This document shows positions 24,474-34,612 of a DNA stretch of 64,000 nucleotides, piece by piece; the first letter of the stretch is position 1; each line of letters starts with the position of its first letter. The notes under the pieces are model-generated. The model ran no database searches and was not told the DNA's origin. It saw only the letters and a list, made by a program, of their open reading frames with translations. A program made the translations under genes and the position numbers. Origin of the DNA: Lactarius indigo (taxonomy: Eukaryota > Basidiomycota > Agaricomycetes > Russulales > Russulaceae); NCBI GenBank assembly GCA_025766275.1, contig JAFKAC010000049.1:372001-436000 (forward strand), given 5' to 3'.

Positions 24474-25779
24474 TCACATCCAGCCACTCGCATCACAGAC
24501 GTGAATCTGCGCCTGCGCCGTTCTCTGGTTCTACGATGTACTGGCAACCCTCTGGCGACAACTTGACTACGGAAGCCATCGAAATCGTCAAAAGGGCTTG
24601 CGACAAGCGATCAAGATATTGACCCCGACACTACGCTTGCCAACATCGACCCCAAAACCCCCGTGGAAAGCAGCAACGCTAAATAAAAAAAGGAAGTTCA
24701 TGTAATTACATTGTGACGTATCATAAAACGACTCCGTTAATCGATTACTGTATATCCATTGTCCCCTCGACTTGCCTTTTTCGTTTTCGCTGCATGGACT
24801 GCTGCAGCTTACCTCGGCCGCCCTGCTACTTGTCTCCCGCCACCTTGTCTCCGTCCTATTACATCGTCGTTCTCTATCTTACCTTTGTCTGCTTGTTGTC
24901 TCTTGCCTCCTTGTCTCCGTCTCTTTACGTCATTGTTCTCTGTCCTCATTGCCAATCCCATCAACACACTCTGGCACACGCACGAGGCTACTTGATAGCC
25001 TTACCTGGGCCCACACCCTTTCACCGCACCACCTATCCCCGCTCTGACCGCCTCTCCGTCCTGCCAAGGATCGCCATTTGTATTATCTGACTTGGACACG
25101 CATCGCATCATACTCATTACCACCTACGGAGGTTAGCGCCGTGCGGCATAGTGCCCTGGTTCTTCGCTCGTGACTCGTACGTCCCTACCTTGTCGCCTCC
25201 ATTGATGTAGACGTCTAACTTACCATCCTTCGTGTCTGCGCCAGTCATCCTATCTTCACTTCCTATGGGTTCGTCCGATGCCCCTTCTATTTGTCCCATT
25301 CAATCCCTCTCGTCACTCCCATTTTCTCCAACTCGACGTCGTAGATAGAGCGCCCGTCAGTTGATCGCATGTACCCTACGGGCTGTCTTGCCGCTCCAAA
25401 ATACAGTGTCATTCCATCCAGTTCCATTGTGTGCGTAGTAACAGACCCACACCCAAATGGTAGCAAAGTAGATCGAATCGCCATGGCCCTTCTTATCGTC
25501 TCCACCGGGCAGCTCACGATTGATCTAGTCAAGTACCATTCTGACTGGCGGTGCACGTAAATATAGCAGTGACAATACAATATTATTAACAATTGCGGAT
25601 ATATCCCAATCCTGTTATCTCTAGCCCGGGCTTCTCGAGAACTGGGGCTGCGTACGCGGAAACGCGAGCCCCCAAGTCGGTTTTGAGCCTGAAACGACGC
25701 CAGTGCTCGTTCTCCCCGCGCGGGTCGACGCCGGCGCTTGTTTTCCCAGTACACGTCGACGCCGGCGCTCGATTGCCGC
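24474..25779. other. Spacer flanking retrotransposon 1
   Basis: 24750-25080 is pyrimidine-rich on the plus strand with CTTGTCTCC-like words. On the minus strand 25117-25796 is mostly open but unrecognised (QPVGYMRSTDGRSIYDVELE). GTCGACGCCGGCGCT occurs twice between 25727 and 25771, next to the insertion. Confidence 0.35.
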
Positions 25780-25784
25780 CTCGC

Positions 25785-26127
25785 TGTCACGCCCACGTGA
25801 CATCACGGTCACGAAACGCGCCACGTCGAATCGATTGCCAACGAACGTACTTCTTGCCAGCGGTGTTTGCCACGTATGATGACCTTTTGCCAGCTCACCA
25901 TTAGTTCGTAAATCTTAGAAAATAGTCACGAAAAACCCCAGTCTGTACGAGTATAAAGAGGTAGCTACAGAGTAGTACAAGCCTTGTCTACTCTTCGTTT
26001 GAATCCAGTGTTTTCCCCTCTTACTTGCGTGCTCTCTGAGTGCTCCAAGCAGCATCTTCTTGACTTGTGATAAAGCCAAGTCTTTCGACTTCACTCGCGT
26101 CACGGAACGGTCCGCTGGTCCGTAACA
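25785..26127 (+). repeat. 5' LTR of retrotransposon 1
   Basis: 343 bp, TGTCAC...GTAACA. Contains a TATA box and, about 30 nt after it, the sequence GTCTACTCTT that is complementary to the PBS. Confidence 0.97.
25952..25957 (+). promoter_or_regulatory. TATA box of retrotransposon 1
   Basis: TATAAA inside the LTR; a start about 30 nt downstream falls at GTCTACTCTT (25986-25995), the segment expected to prime reverse transcription. Confidence 0.7.
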
Positions 26128-26128
26128 T

Positions 26129-26138
26129 AAGAGTAGAC
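26129..26138 (+). promoter_or_regulatory. Primer-binding site, self-priming type
   Basis: AAGAGTAGAC starts one base after the LTR and is the exact reverse complement of GTCTACTCTT at 25986-25995, the predicted mRNA 5' end. It does not resemble a tRNA 3' end that I recognise. This is the Tf1-type self-priming arrangement. Confidence 0.8.
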
Positions 26139-26156
26139 CTCCTACTCCCTCACTAG

Positions 26157-26633
26157 ACGACACAGCGCACAAGTGTCGTACGAACGAAACTGGCGGAATC
26201 CCCGGACGGGCAGTTCGCATATATCGAACCCGCACACGACTCAAACGACAGTACCGAAAAACGACTGGTACTCAGACGGACAGCACCTAATCTCACAGAT
26301 CTTACGGTTAAAGGCCTCGTGTGGGAACACCACAGAGGGTATACGCTCGAACGAACACCAGATCCGAGTCTCGACGTCGAGTACTTTGAAAACGAGAACG
26401 CGTGGTACGAAGTACTACTTGATTACCCGGGCTGGGCGACATATAACAGCGCTCGCGTCGAACGACCACACGACTGGGGATTACGCATAAGATCGGATAT
26501 CCAAACCATCCCAGATTACGACTGGAATACTCATCGATTAGCCGTCGCTTCGTTGAAACGAAAAGGAAAACGTCGCTCACCACAACAACCCCTGCCGTTC
26601 ACATCACTTCCGTTCCCGACCCCACCCATTCCG
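26157..26633 (+). other. ATG-free open leader upstream of Gag-Pol 1
   Basis: Open in frame with Gag-Pol for 159 codons after a TAG at 26154, with no ATG in any frame from the predicted RNA start (25986) to 26634. It encodes a tryptophan-rich segment (VEYFENENAWYEV..PGW..) similar to the one in element 2. An in-frame CTG at 26190 has A at -3 and G at +4. Confidence 0.6.
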
Positions 26634-29600
26634 ATGGCAAGTGGATCTGGCAGTACACCTTCGACAACTACGACCAATGGACCCCTCCAAGGAGGAGCAC
26701 CCACGTACTTTAATGGAGATAGAGCGAAAAGCGCTCAATTCCTGCACGAATTCAACCAGTATCGACGAGTAAATCGTACGAACGAACGAATGGTTTCACC
26801 ATATCAGCGGGTAGCTCTGGCGTTAACTCTCATCCGAGGACCGGACGTAGAAAACTGGAACCAGTCACAGGATAAAAAACTGGACGAAAAGATTAATCAC
26901 ACCACGCACCCCATCGCGGAGACCGACGAACGACTGTGGAACGAGTTCGTCGCCGATTTCAAAAACGCCTGGACAGATACGCTCAGTAAACAAACCGCTT
27001 ACGCTAAACTCACCGCCTTAACAATGAACGGAGAGGCCATCGACGAATACATCGCTCGATTCGAACAGCTAGCGGAGGCAGCAGGATGGGACATGACAGC
27101 CATCGGCACGGTGGACCTATTCCGGCGAGGCCTAAAGAAAGGACTTCTGGTTGCCTGCTTAAAACGAGGAGTCATGCCCGTTACCATGGACGACTGGAAA
27201 ATCGCGACACGAGAGGAAGTTCAGCGATTCCGCACAATCACCAACTGCGTGGCAGCTCTGGGAAAAGGAGCGGTACCACCGCCAAAACCGATCGCACCCC
27301 GTCCCGCCCCACGGAACGACGTAGTACCAATGGACGTAGACGCAGTCAATACCTTCACGCCACGACAGCGCACTCCCCAGGAACAGGCGGAATGGGAACG
27401 TTGCAGGAAAGAAGGTCTTTGCTTCCGTTGTAAGCAGTCAGGACATCTTTCCCGCGACTGTCCAAAGAAACGGGCCGGTCCTAGTCGCGTTAACGAGGTT
27501 GCCACTGCACCGATACAACAACCTACGACGGCGCCTCCGCCGGTTCTGGACAAACAAACGTTAATCTCCGGACTGTTGGGATTATCGGGCGCCGATCGAA
27601 AGCAGATGATCTCGCAAATGCTTATCGAAGCTGGGCTTGACGACGACGACGACCTAGACGGAGATGGTATCACCGAAATCAACGTGCTATCATCAACTGA
27701 CAGCACAACCCTCACCATATCGGTCGACGTCGAGAATGAAGACAAAGTACCGGTGCTACTTGATTCTGGAGCATCACAAAACTTCATCGACCCTATCCTC
27801 GTCCAGAAACTTACAATGACCACGATCGACGTCCCCGCACGACAAGCGTATAACGCAGACGGGACCCCCAATCAGACGGGTACTATCACGAAGGCGTGTC
27901 CCGTTACATTTACTTGGGAAGGACGCGAATATAATACTCACCTCTACGTCACTACTTTGGGTCGACCACGCATCATATTGGGCCACGCATGGTTCAAAGA
28001 CATCAATCCCGATATCAACTGGTCGAAAAATCAGTTACTGGGCGGGACAAGACGGCTTACCTATAGACGACGCGAAACAATCGACACCATCGCACAGCAA
28101 ATGGCGGAGAAGTTCGGTTCGAGCGGAGCAGATATGTTGCCACCCCAGTACGAACGATACGCCACCGTCTTTTCGGAAGAAGCCGCTAAACGATTCCCTC
28201 CCGAACGACTGGACGACCACGTGATTACCCTACTCCCGGACGCACCGCCCACGCTCCAGTGCAAAATATATCCGTTAAACGCTAAAGAGATGGAGCATTT
28301 GGACGAATTTTTGCGCGAACATCTGGAGAAGGGATACATCCGCGAGTCGAAGTCACATTACGCCTCGTCATTTTTCTTTCTAAAGAAGAAGGACGGCAAG
28401 TTGCGGCCCATTCAGGATTACAAACCGCTGAACAAAATCACGGTTAGAGATACTTATCCGATTCCGCTAATCTCTAATATCTTGGACCGATTGGCCGATA
28501 AAACTCTGTTCACGAAGTTCGATATACGGTGGGGATATAACAATATCCGCATCAAAGATGGTGACCAATGGAAGGCGGCGTTCAAAACGCCTCGCGGGTT
28601 GTTCGAACCGATGGTCATGTATTTTGGACTCACGAATTCACCAGCGACCTTCGTACGCGCAATGAATCGCATCTTCCGCAATCTACTCAATCAGCACCCC
28701 GCGGAATTGTTCGTCTACATGGACGACATACTAATCGCTACAACTCACGATATCCAGCGACATCGTATGATCGTTAACAAGGTTCTGCAGGTCCTCCTCG
28801 ACGAGAGCTATTTCTTAAAACTCTCCAAGTGCGAATTTGAACGCACTGAAATCGATTACCTCGGCATGACCATCGCAAACGGAACGATTCGCATGGGTCA
28901 GGACAAAATATCGGGCCTACATGACTGGCCACGCCACCTTACCACTGTCAAACAAGTGCGCAGCGTCCTCGGCGTACTAGGATATCAACGACCCTTTATC
29001 CCGCGCTATGCACATCTTGCCCAACCACTTACACAACTCCTGCGGAAGGACGTTTTATTCGAATGGACCGCAGAGCATACAACGGCCCTTGATGCCCTTA
29101 TCTCCCTCGCTTGCTCACGCCCTGCGCTGAAACAACCAGACACCGACCTACCCTATTCTCTCCAAACTGACGCCTCTTTATACGCTATCGGTGCCATCCT
29201 CACGCAACCGGATCCGCGAAATAAGCATCAGGCGGTCGGATATTTCTCCCAGGCATTTTCGCCTGCCGAACGTAACTACGATGTATACGATCGCGAGTTC
29301 CTCGCCCTCGTTCGCGGCCTCGAACACTGGCGACATCTCCTGGTCGCCGCACGACACCCGGTTACCGTCTTCACTGACCACGCCAATCTCCTACACTACC
29401 GCTCTCCCCAACACATCAATCGCCGCGTTGCACGGTTGGTCAACATCCTCGCTGATTATGATCTTCGCCTCCGCCATGTGCCCGGACCTACCCTTCACGC
29501 TGACTCACTTTCTCGACATCCCACGCTCGTACCAACCGGCGACGATAACACTGGCGTCATCGTCTTGCCGCCCGCCTACTTTATCAACACTGCTCGTCTT

Positions 29601-32054
29601 GTTTCCCTTGACGATCGATGTCGTCAAGCACAACTAGTCGCACTCCCCACGGATTGGGTCGATCGTTACCATTTGGAGCAATCCTCGACTTCCCCTTCCC
29701 TTGCCTTTCACCGCGGACGTCTTGTGATCGTGGACGATCTCACCCTGAGGAGGGGGGTGATCGAATCCTTCCACGATTCGATTACTGCCGGTCACCCCGG
29801 CCAGACAAAAACCATGCAGGCAATACAAAAACACTATTGGTGGCCAAATATGGCAAAGGATATCGCCGACTACGTCTCCGGCTGCCATACTTGTCAGGCC
29901 AATAAAAACCTGCCAGGTCGTCCAAAACCACCGATCTCACCCATCTACCCTACAGAAACAGCGTTGCCATTTCACATCGTAGCCCTCGATTTCATCGTTA
30001 AACTGCCTAAATCAGGAAAGTACGATTCCATCCTTACGATCACCGATCAGGGATGTTCGAAGGCCAGTATATTCATCCCGTGTCGAGAAGCGATAGACGC
30101 AGAACAAACAGCGGCGCTATATCTCCGATACGTTGTACCGCACTACGGACTCCCCACCAAAGTGATATCCGATAGGGACCCGCGCTTCACTGCCTCGTTC
30201 ACCAGAGCACTGTGCGCCGCGTTGAGAGTAGAGCAAAACATCAGTACTGCCTACCACCCACGCACGGATGGCCAATCAGAGCGTACTAACCAACGTCTAG
30301 AACAATACTTACGAGTTTTCTCGAACTATCAACAGAACGATTGGGCGAAATGGTTACCGATCGCGCAGTACACTCTCAACTCGTGGACGTCCGAAACAAC
30401 TCGGAAAACACCATTCGAACTACTAGTTGGATTCACACCCCACGTCCATCAACCTACGACGAACGCCACTCCATCGCCTACAGCGACCGACAGACTCGCG
30501 GAGCTCAAGAAAGTTCGACAACAAGCAAAAGAAGCCATGAGGACGACCCAGTTGAAATGGGTAAAGGAGACAGCGTATCAGCCCTATCGCATCGGCGACA
30601 AGGTCTGGCTGGACGCCACAAACTTGAAAACTACCCATCCCACAACGAAGTTGGCACCTCGCCGATACGGACCCTTCCTCGTTACACAGCGTATCTCGGA
30701 TATCGCCTATGCCCTACAGCTACCGGCGACGTGGCACATTCATAACACCTTTCACGCAGGATTACTCACGCCCTATAAAACTAGCGAGATCAACGGTGCT
30801 AAAGAAAGTAACCCTCCACCGGATCTTATAGACGGCGAACAAGAATGGGAAGTGGAACGACTTCTCGATTATCGCACCTTCGGACGCCGCAAAACGCCGC
30901 AATATCTAGTTCGATGGAAGGGGTATACTGCGGCACACGATAGCTGGGAACCAGAGTCGAACTTACGGACCCCAGATCTTATCCGCGAATATAAAGAGGT
31001 GCACGACATAACAATTAACTCTATCTCTCTCATGGATAACGCCCCGCCTCGTCACCCACCACAGTACCCATGGATCTCTGACAGCGATACCCCGCAGTGG
31101 TTGCGCGCACAGGTCAACCGCGAAGTCGAACGGTGGGCCAACGTCGGGCCCACGTACGACGCACGGGAGAACTCTCCGCGATCCCGCGAAGACATGTGGG
31201 GTCTTAGCACCTACATCACACCGCAGGGGTTACACAGACGACACTCACAGGCGCGTACTAACCGCCGACAGAGACTACTCAGGGAGGCGTTGGAGCAAAT
31301 TGCTCAGGAAGAAGAAGAAGCGGGACTTTGGGAAGGCCCTCAGTCACCGCTGATACCAGCACCTGAGATACCTCGTCTGGCTCCGCCCTCACCACCAAAG
31401 CCAACCTTGGCTCTGCGAATCACCAATCCAACCCCGACATCGCCACAGCATCCACTACCCCCGCGACCCAGCAACCCCTCAGGAGTAGATCAACGTCGAT
31501 CGCTCCTTGACAGGATCGAACGACCGGACCGGCAATGGACTATGACGCTCCCCACTAACGACTATCTCATGGAGATACCACTTGCGAACGGAACTAGAGG
31601 ACGAGCCCCATTCGTTCAGTTCCTAATCGACCAACGCGATCGGCCAGTAATTATCGCCACCGAAGGACGTAACCAGCCCATCTATTACGGTCCACTATTT
31701 GCTAAACCTCGCAACGGCCCAGATCTCCCTGCAGATTCGCCAGACAACAGAGACCTATTTCGCGCAGACCATCCCGTGCGACAGGAAGTCGATCAGGCTC
31801 TGTATTTGCTCGCTGATCCAGGAGTCACTGCGGAAGTGTATCGTCTCCGCGCATCACTCGTCAGACGCGACCAACTCGTGGCACGCATGAAGGAAACCGA
31901 GCGAGCATGGAGTGAGTGGAGTACCGAAGCTGACGAAATCGACCAGCGTCTGGCCAGTGCACGTGCAGCGTCATGTTTGAGGCCGTATCTGTCGGATCCC
32001 CTCCCTACCCTCCTGCCATTCGCCACTATACGTATGAACAACACCGACCGGTGA
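26634..32054 (+). CDS. Gag-Pol polyprotein of retrotransposon 1
   Basis: The single frame opens at 26157; 26634 is the first ATG. Gag: capsid-like region to about 27250, then CCHC zinc knuckle CFRCKQSGHLSRDC (27420-27461). Protease LLDSGASQNFID (Asp codon 27762). RT: FFFLKKKDGKLRPIQDYK, motif A FDIRWGYNN with its Asp intact, YMDD (about 28716-28727). RNase H: QTDASLYAIGAIL, EFLALVRGLEHW, TDHANLLHY, HADSLSR. Integrase: HHCC finger (HYWWPNMAKDIADYV, CHTCQANK), Asp in ALDFIVKL (29988), Asp in ISDRDPRF, Glu in DGQSERTN. Then RRYGPFLV and a chromodomain YLVRWKGYTAAHDSWEPESN (from 30901), expected to target chromatin. About 350 further residues follow, ending in a charged helix-forming segment, before TGA at 32052-32054. 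Confidence 0.95.
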   Translation: MASGSGSTPSTTTTNGPLQGGAPTYFNGDRAKSAQFLHEFNQYRRVNRTNERMVSPYQRVALALTLIRGPDVENWNQSQDKKLDEKINHTTHPIAETDERLWNEFVADFKNAWTDTLSKQTAYAKLTALTMNGEAIDEYIARFEQLAEAAGWDMTAIGTVDLFRRGLKKGLLVACLKRGVMPVTMDDWKIATREEVQRFRTITNCVAALGKGAVPPPKPIAPRPAPRNDVVPMDVDAVNTFTPRQRTPQEQAEWERCRKEGLCFRCKQSGHLSRDCPKKRAGPSRVNEVATAPIQQPTTAPPPVLDKQTLISGLLGLSGADRKQMISQMLIEAGLDDDDDLDGDGITEINVLSSTDSTTLTISVDVENEDKVPVLLDSGASQNFIDPILVQKLTMTTIDVPARQAYNADGTPNQTGTITKACPVTFTWEGREYNTHLYVTTLGRPRIILGHAWFKDINPDINWSKNQLLGGTRRLTYRRRETIDTIAQQMAEKFGSSGADMLPPQYERYATVFSEEAAKRFPPERLDDHVITLLPDAPPTLQCKIYPLNAKEMEHLDEFLREHLEKGYIRESKSHYASSFFFLKKKDGKLRPIQDYKPLNKITVRDTYPIPLISNILDRLADKTLFTKFDIRWGYNNIRIKDGDQWKAAFKTPRGLFEPMVMYFGLTNSPATFVRAMNRIFRNLLNQHPAELFVYMDDILIATTHDIQRHRMIVNKVLQVLLDESYFLKLSKCEFERTEIDYLGMTIANGTIRMGQDKISGLHDWPRHLTTVKQVRSVLGVLGYQRPFIPRYAHLAQPLTQLLRKDVLFEWTAEHTTALDALISLACSRPALKQPDTDLPYSLQTDASLYAIGAILTQPDPRNKHQAVGYFSQAFSPAERNYDVYDREFLALVRGLEHWRHLLVAARHPVTVFTDHANLLHYRSPQHINRRVARLVNILADYDLRLRHVPGPTLHADSLSRHPTLVPTGDDNTGVIVLPPAYFINTARLVSLDDRCRQAQLVALPTDWVDRYHLEQSSTSPSLAFHRGRLVIVDDLTLRRGVIESFHDSITAGHPGQTKTMQAIQKHYWWPNMAKDIADYVSGCHTCQANKNLPGRPKPPISPIYPTETALPFHIVALDFIVKLPKSGKYDSILTITDQGCSKASIFIPCREAIDAEQTAALYLRYVVPHYGLPTKVISDRDPRFTASFTRALCAALRVEQNISTAYHPRTDGQSERTNQRLEQYLRVFSNYQQNDWAKWLPIAQYTLNSWTSETTRKTPFELLVGFTPHVHQPTTNATPSPTATDRLAELKKVRQQAKEAMRTTQLKWVKETAYQPYRIGDKVWLDATNLKTTHPTTKLAPRRYGPFLVTQRISDIAYALQLPATWHIHNTFHAGLLTPYKTSEINGAKESNPPPDLIDGEQEWEVERLLDYRTFGRRKTPQYLVRWKGYTAAHDSWEPESNLRTPDLIREYKEVHDITINSISLMDNAPPRHPPQYPWISDSDTPQWLRAQVNREVERWANVGPTYDARENSPRSREDMWGLSTYITPQGLHRRHSQARTNRRQRLLREALEQIAQEEEEAGLWEGPQSPLIPAPEIPRLAPPSPPKPTLALRITNPTPTSPQHPLPPRPSNPSGVDQRRSLLDRIERPDRQWTMTLPTNDYLMEIPLANGTRGRAPFVQFLIDQRDRPVIIATEGRNQPIYYGPLFAKPRNGPDLPADSPDNRDLFRADHPVRQEVDQALYLLADPGVTAEVYRLRASLVRRDQLVARMKETERAWSEWSTEADEIDQRLASARAASCLRPYLSDPLPTLLPFATIRMNNTDR

Positions 32055-32555
32055 CTCGACCATCACCGCGTACCGGTCATTGGATCAGAAATCGCACTTC
32101 CGGTCCCGCCGCGCCAACCCCTCCGTACTTATGCCCAGACCGCGCAGTTGACACGCCACACTCAGTTCCCAACCCTTCACGAAGAGACGTCTCCCGCCAG
32201 CCAGGTAGCCGAAGAAGATCAACGAGCATCGCGCCACGACAGACGAGGCCTGCCCGCATGCAATTACTGTGACAACGAACAACACCTCTCGTTCGAATGT
32301 CGCCAGCCTCATACCAAGTGCGCGACTCGACGCGTTTGTCACGTCCCGACAACTCATGCTCACGCGCGCACCTATTGCGCATGGCTTGCTATGCTCGGAC
32401 GCGCGGTGGATCGCGAACGAGCAACACAAATCAATGCTCGACTTCGCGCGCAACGACGAGGTACGCCATACGAGCGCCCGACTCACTTTATCTTTCGTCA
32501 CGACTACGACTTCTCGCATGCGCTCGACAACGCGGATCGGGACGATCACGCCTAG
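32055..32555 (+). other. In-frame open extension after the Gag-Pol 1 stop, with a second zinc knuckle
   Basis: The same frame stays open for 166 codons after the TGA and ends in TAG 11 nt before the 3' LTR. It contains CNYCDNEQHLSFEC, a perfect C-x2-C-x4-H-x4-C knuckle. No ATG suitable for independent initiation was found in this frame at its beginning. Readthrough, a recent CGA-to-TGA change, or paired frameshifts could explain it; another open frame (31973-32272) overlaps the junction. Confidence 0.5.
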
Positions 32556-32566
32556 AAGGAGGGCTA
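32554..32566 (+). promoter_or_regulatory. Polypurine tract region of retrotransposon 1
   Basis: AGAAGGAGGGCTA lies directly upstream of the 3' LTR, the expected site for plus-strand priming. The run is short and interrupted. Confidence 0.5.
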
Positions 32567-32909
32567 TGTCACGCCCACGTGACATCACGGTCACGAAACG
32601 CGCCACGTCGAATCGATTGCCAACGAACGTACTTCTTGCCAGCGGTGTTTGCCACGTATGATGACCTTTTGCCAGCTCACCATTAGTTCGTAAATCTTAG
32701 AAAATAGTCACGAAAAACCCCAGTCTGTACGAGTATAAAGAGGTAGCTACAGAGTAGTACAAGCCTTGTCTACTCTTCGTTTGAATCCAGTGTTTTCCCC
32801 TCTTACTTGCGTGCTCTCTGAGTGCTCCAAGCAGCATCTTCTTGACTTGTGATAAAGCCAAGTCTTTCGACTTCACTCACGTCACGGAACGGTCCGCTGG
32901 TCCGTAACA
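32567..32909 (+). repeat. 3' LTR of retrotransposon 1
   Basis: 343 bp, identical to the 5' LTR except A for G at 32879. Confidence 0.97.
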
Positions 32910-32914
32910 CTCGC

Positions 32915-34612
32915 GTCATCATCGAATTACCCCACCATCCCTACTCCTAAACCGATTCCAAATGTGAGTCATCCCTCATATTCTCGCAAACAAACGACTT
33001 ACGCTATTCAAACTTGCTCGCAAGCTCTTGCGCTCACTCCTCAAGGCGGTGTGGAGGGGGTTGAAAAGGGCCATTGGGCCGCTTGTAACCAGGGTGAGCA
33101 CCACCATTTGCGCTTTCAAAACCGCTGACTTACCTTTTCCACAATTGGGATGGGATGGCGTATCAGGATGGATCTGAAGGTCCATCTGAACGTCGTGAGT
33201 GGATCGGGCGACGTGGTCGATCGGTCGTTTGGACCAATTCGATTCGAGTTCCCTCGATATCTTTGCCATCTTGCTGGTGGCGCATCCAGACTCAAGCAGA
33301 GTAAGACACCATGTGATAACCTGGCATAAGTACGCATATCAACAGCTATAGCACGATAATTCCTCTCTAAAAAAATTAAATTAAGTGCCAGTGGGGAACG
33401 ACAGAGGGAGACCCGTTTACAAAAGTCATGACCGAGGCACCGCTTCGGAAGTGGCTGCATCTTCTAAAGTCTGGTCCTGCGTGTCGCTTCCTTGGTCGCT
33501 TCCACTTGCCGGTTGTCTGGGTTACGCTGACCCCATGTCTCTGCCAAAGGTACGGTCGACCCTTTTGTTCTACTATACTAATCCTTGCACCTTAGTGCAC
33601 GCCGACCACCTCGACCTCTCTGTTCCTTATCTCTCTGTATCTTTCACCACTCGTCTCGCCACCTCGTACCTTATGCCCTCAATTCCACGTCTCGATCGTC
33701 TCCTTGTCCTCTTCCAATTCGTTCTCTCCCATACCACCCTCAACTCTACTTATCTGGTAGCTACTAGACTCCCTATATTTAAACTACTGGTTTCTAGATG
33801 AATATACTCAGCGCTCCTGTCGCCACTTTCCTCTCGTCTTTGCGTGTGGTCCCAATTCAAGTCAGGCCCTCGGCACGGGCACTCCTACCTCTGGTCACTG
33901 GTGTGAAGTGGCGCAAGCGGTTGTGCAGGCCTCCGCGCCGCGCAAGATTTCATAGGTGTGTCTGCAGCAGTCACGGACGCGTCCATATCAAATCTCTAAG
34001 GCCGCGCGCGAGTGTGACGAGGTCGGGAGCGCAAACAATGGGCAACACGCTGTAACGGGTGGTCGGGTCGGAAACAGCTGTGCACGCTTCTGCGCCACGC
34101 GAAACTTCGCAAGGGTGGCCGCCTTGGTCAAGGACGCGTCGTGCTCAAGTCTCTAAGGCCGCGTGCGAGTGCGGCACGCTGGGGAACGCAAAGGAGGATC
34201 TACGCTCTCTGAGGTCTGAAACGTGAGGAGAGAACTTCATTCTTTTTCTTTAGTTGTAAATCCATGGAATGTAGTAAGGGGAAAGTCAACCCCCAACGAT
34301 CAGGCGAATTCCCATCATGAGTTCCATAGGACAAGATATATCAGCAAACTATGGTATGAAGTAGAAAGAAATACAGGCGCGAACACTTGCGCGAATACGT
34401 AGATTCTGGGAAATAGAGATGGTTCATTCCAGAGAAATTTCATTTTCCCAGAGGCCATTGTCCAAATGTGACTCTTCAACCACTGGCAGTCTGAAAATGA
34501 TTGGCAAGACTAATTTGTCGCCAAACCAACTAGAGGCCCAATCGGTGTGCGGTACACTGAAGTATCAAAACGATAAGCAGACGGCCACGACGACAATCGC
34601 TAATTCGATCCT
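32915..34612. other. Spacer with possible minus-strand exon and pyrimidine-rich tract
   Basis: A minus-strand ATG at 33269 opens MAKISRELESNWSKRP and runs to a GTAAGT donor near 33134 (HPNCGKGKS precedes and overlaps it); function unknown. 33540-33790 is pyrimidine-rich on the plus strand, similar in character to 24750-25080. No other gene recognised. Confidence 0.3.
33925..34200. repeat. Diverged tandem duplication
   Basis: About 33925-34050 and 34075-34200 are two diverged copies: both contain GACGCGTC, then TCTCTAAGGCCGCG(C/T)GCGAGTG followed by GGGAGCGCAAA or GGGAACGCAAA. Unit about 150 bp. Confidence 0.6.

Larger units (their letters stand above)
25785..32909 (+). mobile_element. Ty3/gypsy chromovirus retrotransposon 1, full length, very young
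   Basis: 7,125 bp. Direct LTRs of 343 bp at both ends start TGTCAC and end GTAACA and differ at one site (G26097 against A32879). The 5-bp target duplication CTCGC is present at 25780-25784 and 32910-32914. Order: LTR, self-priming PBS, Gag, protease, RT, RNase H, integrase, chromodomain, extra C-terminal domain, polypurine tract, LTR. The order protease-RT-RNaseH-integrase-chromodomain and the self-priming PBS place it in the Tf1/sushi chromovirus group. All catalytic motifs checked are present. Confidence 0.97.

Noticed and set aside
26319..26321. GTG as start of the Gag-Pol 1 polyprotein
   Set aside because: GTG here is only an alternative-code start; the frame is open further upstream and the first ATG is 26634. 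The better near-cognate candidate is CTG at 26190.
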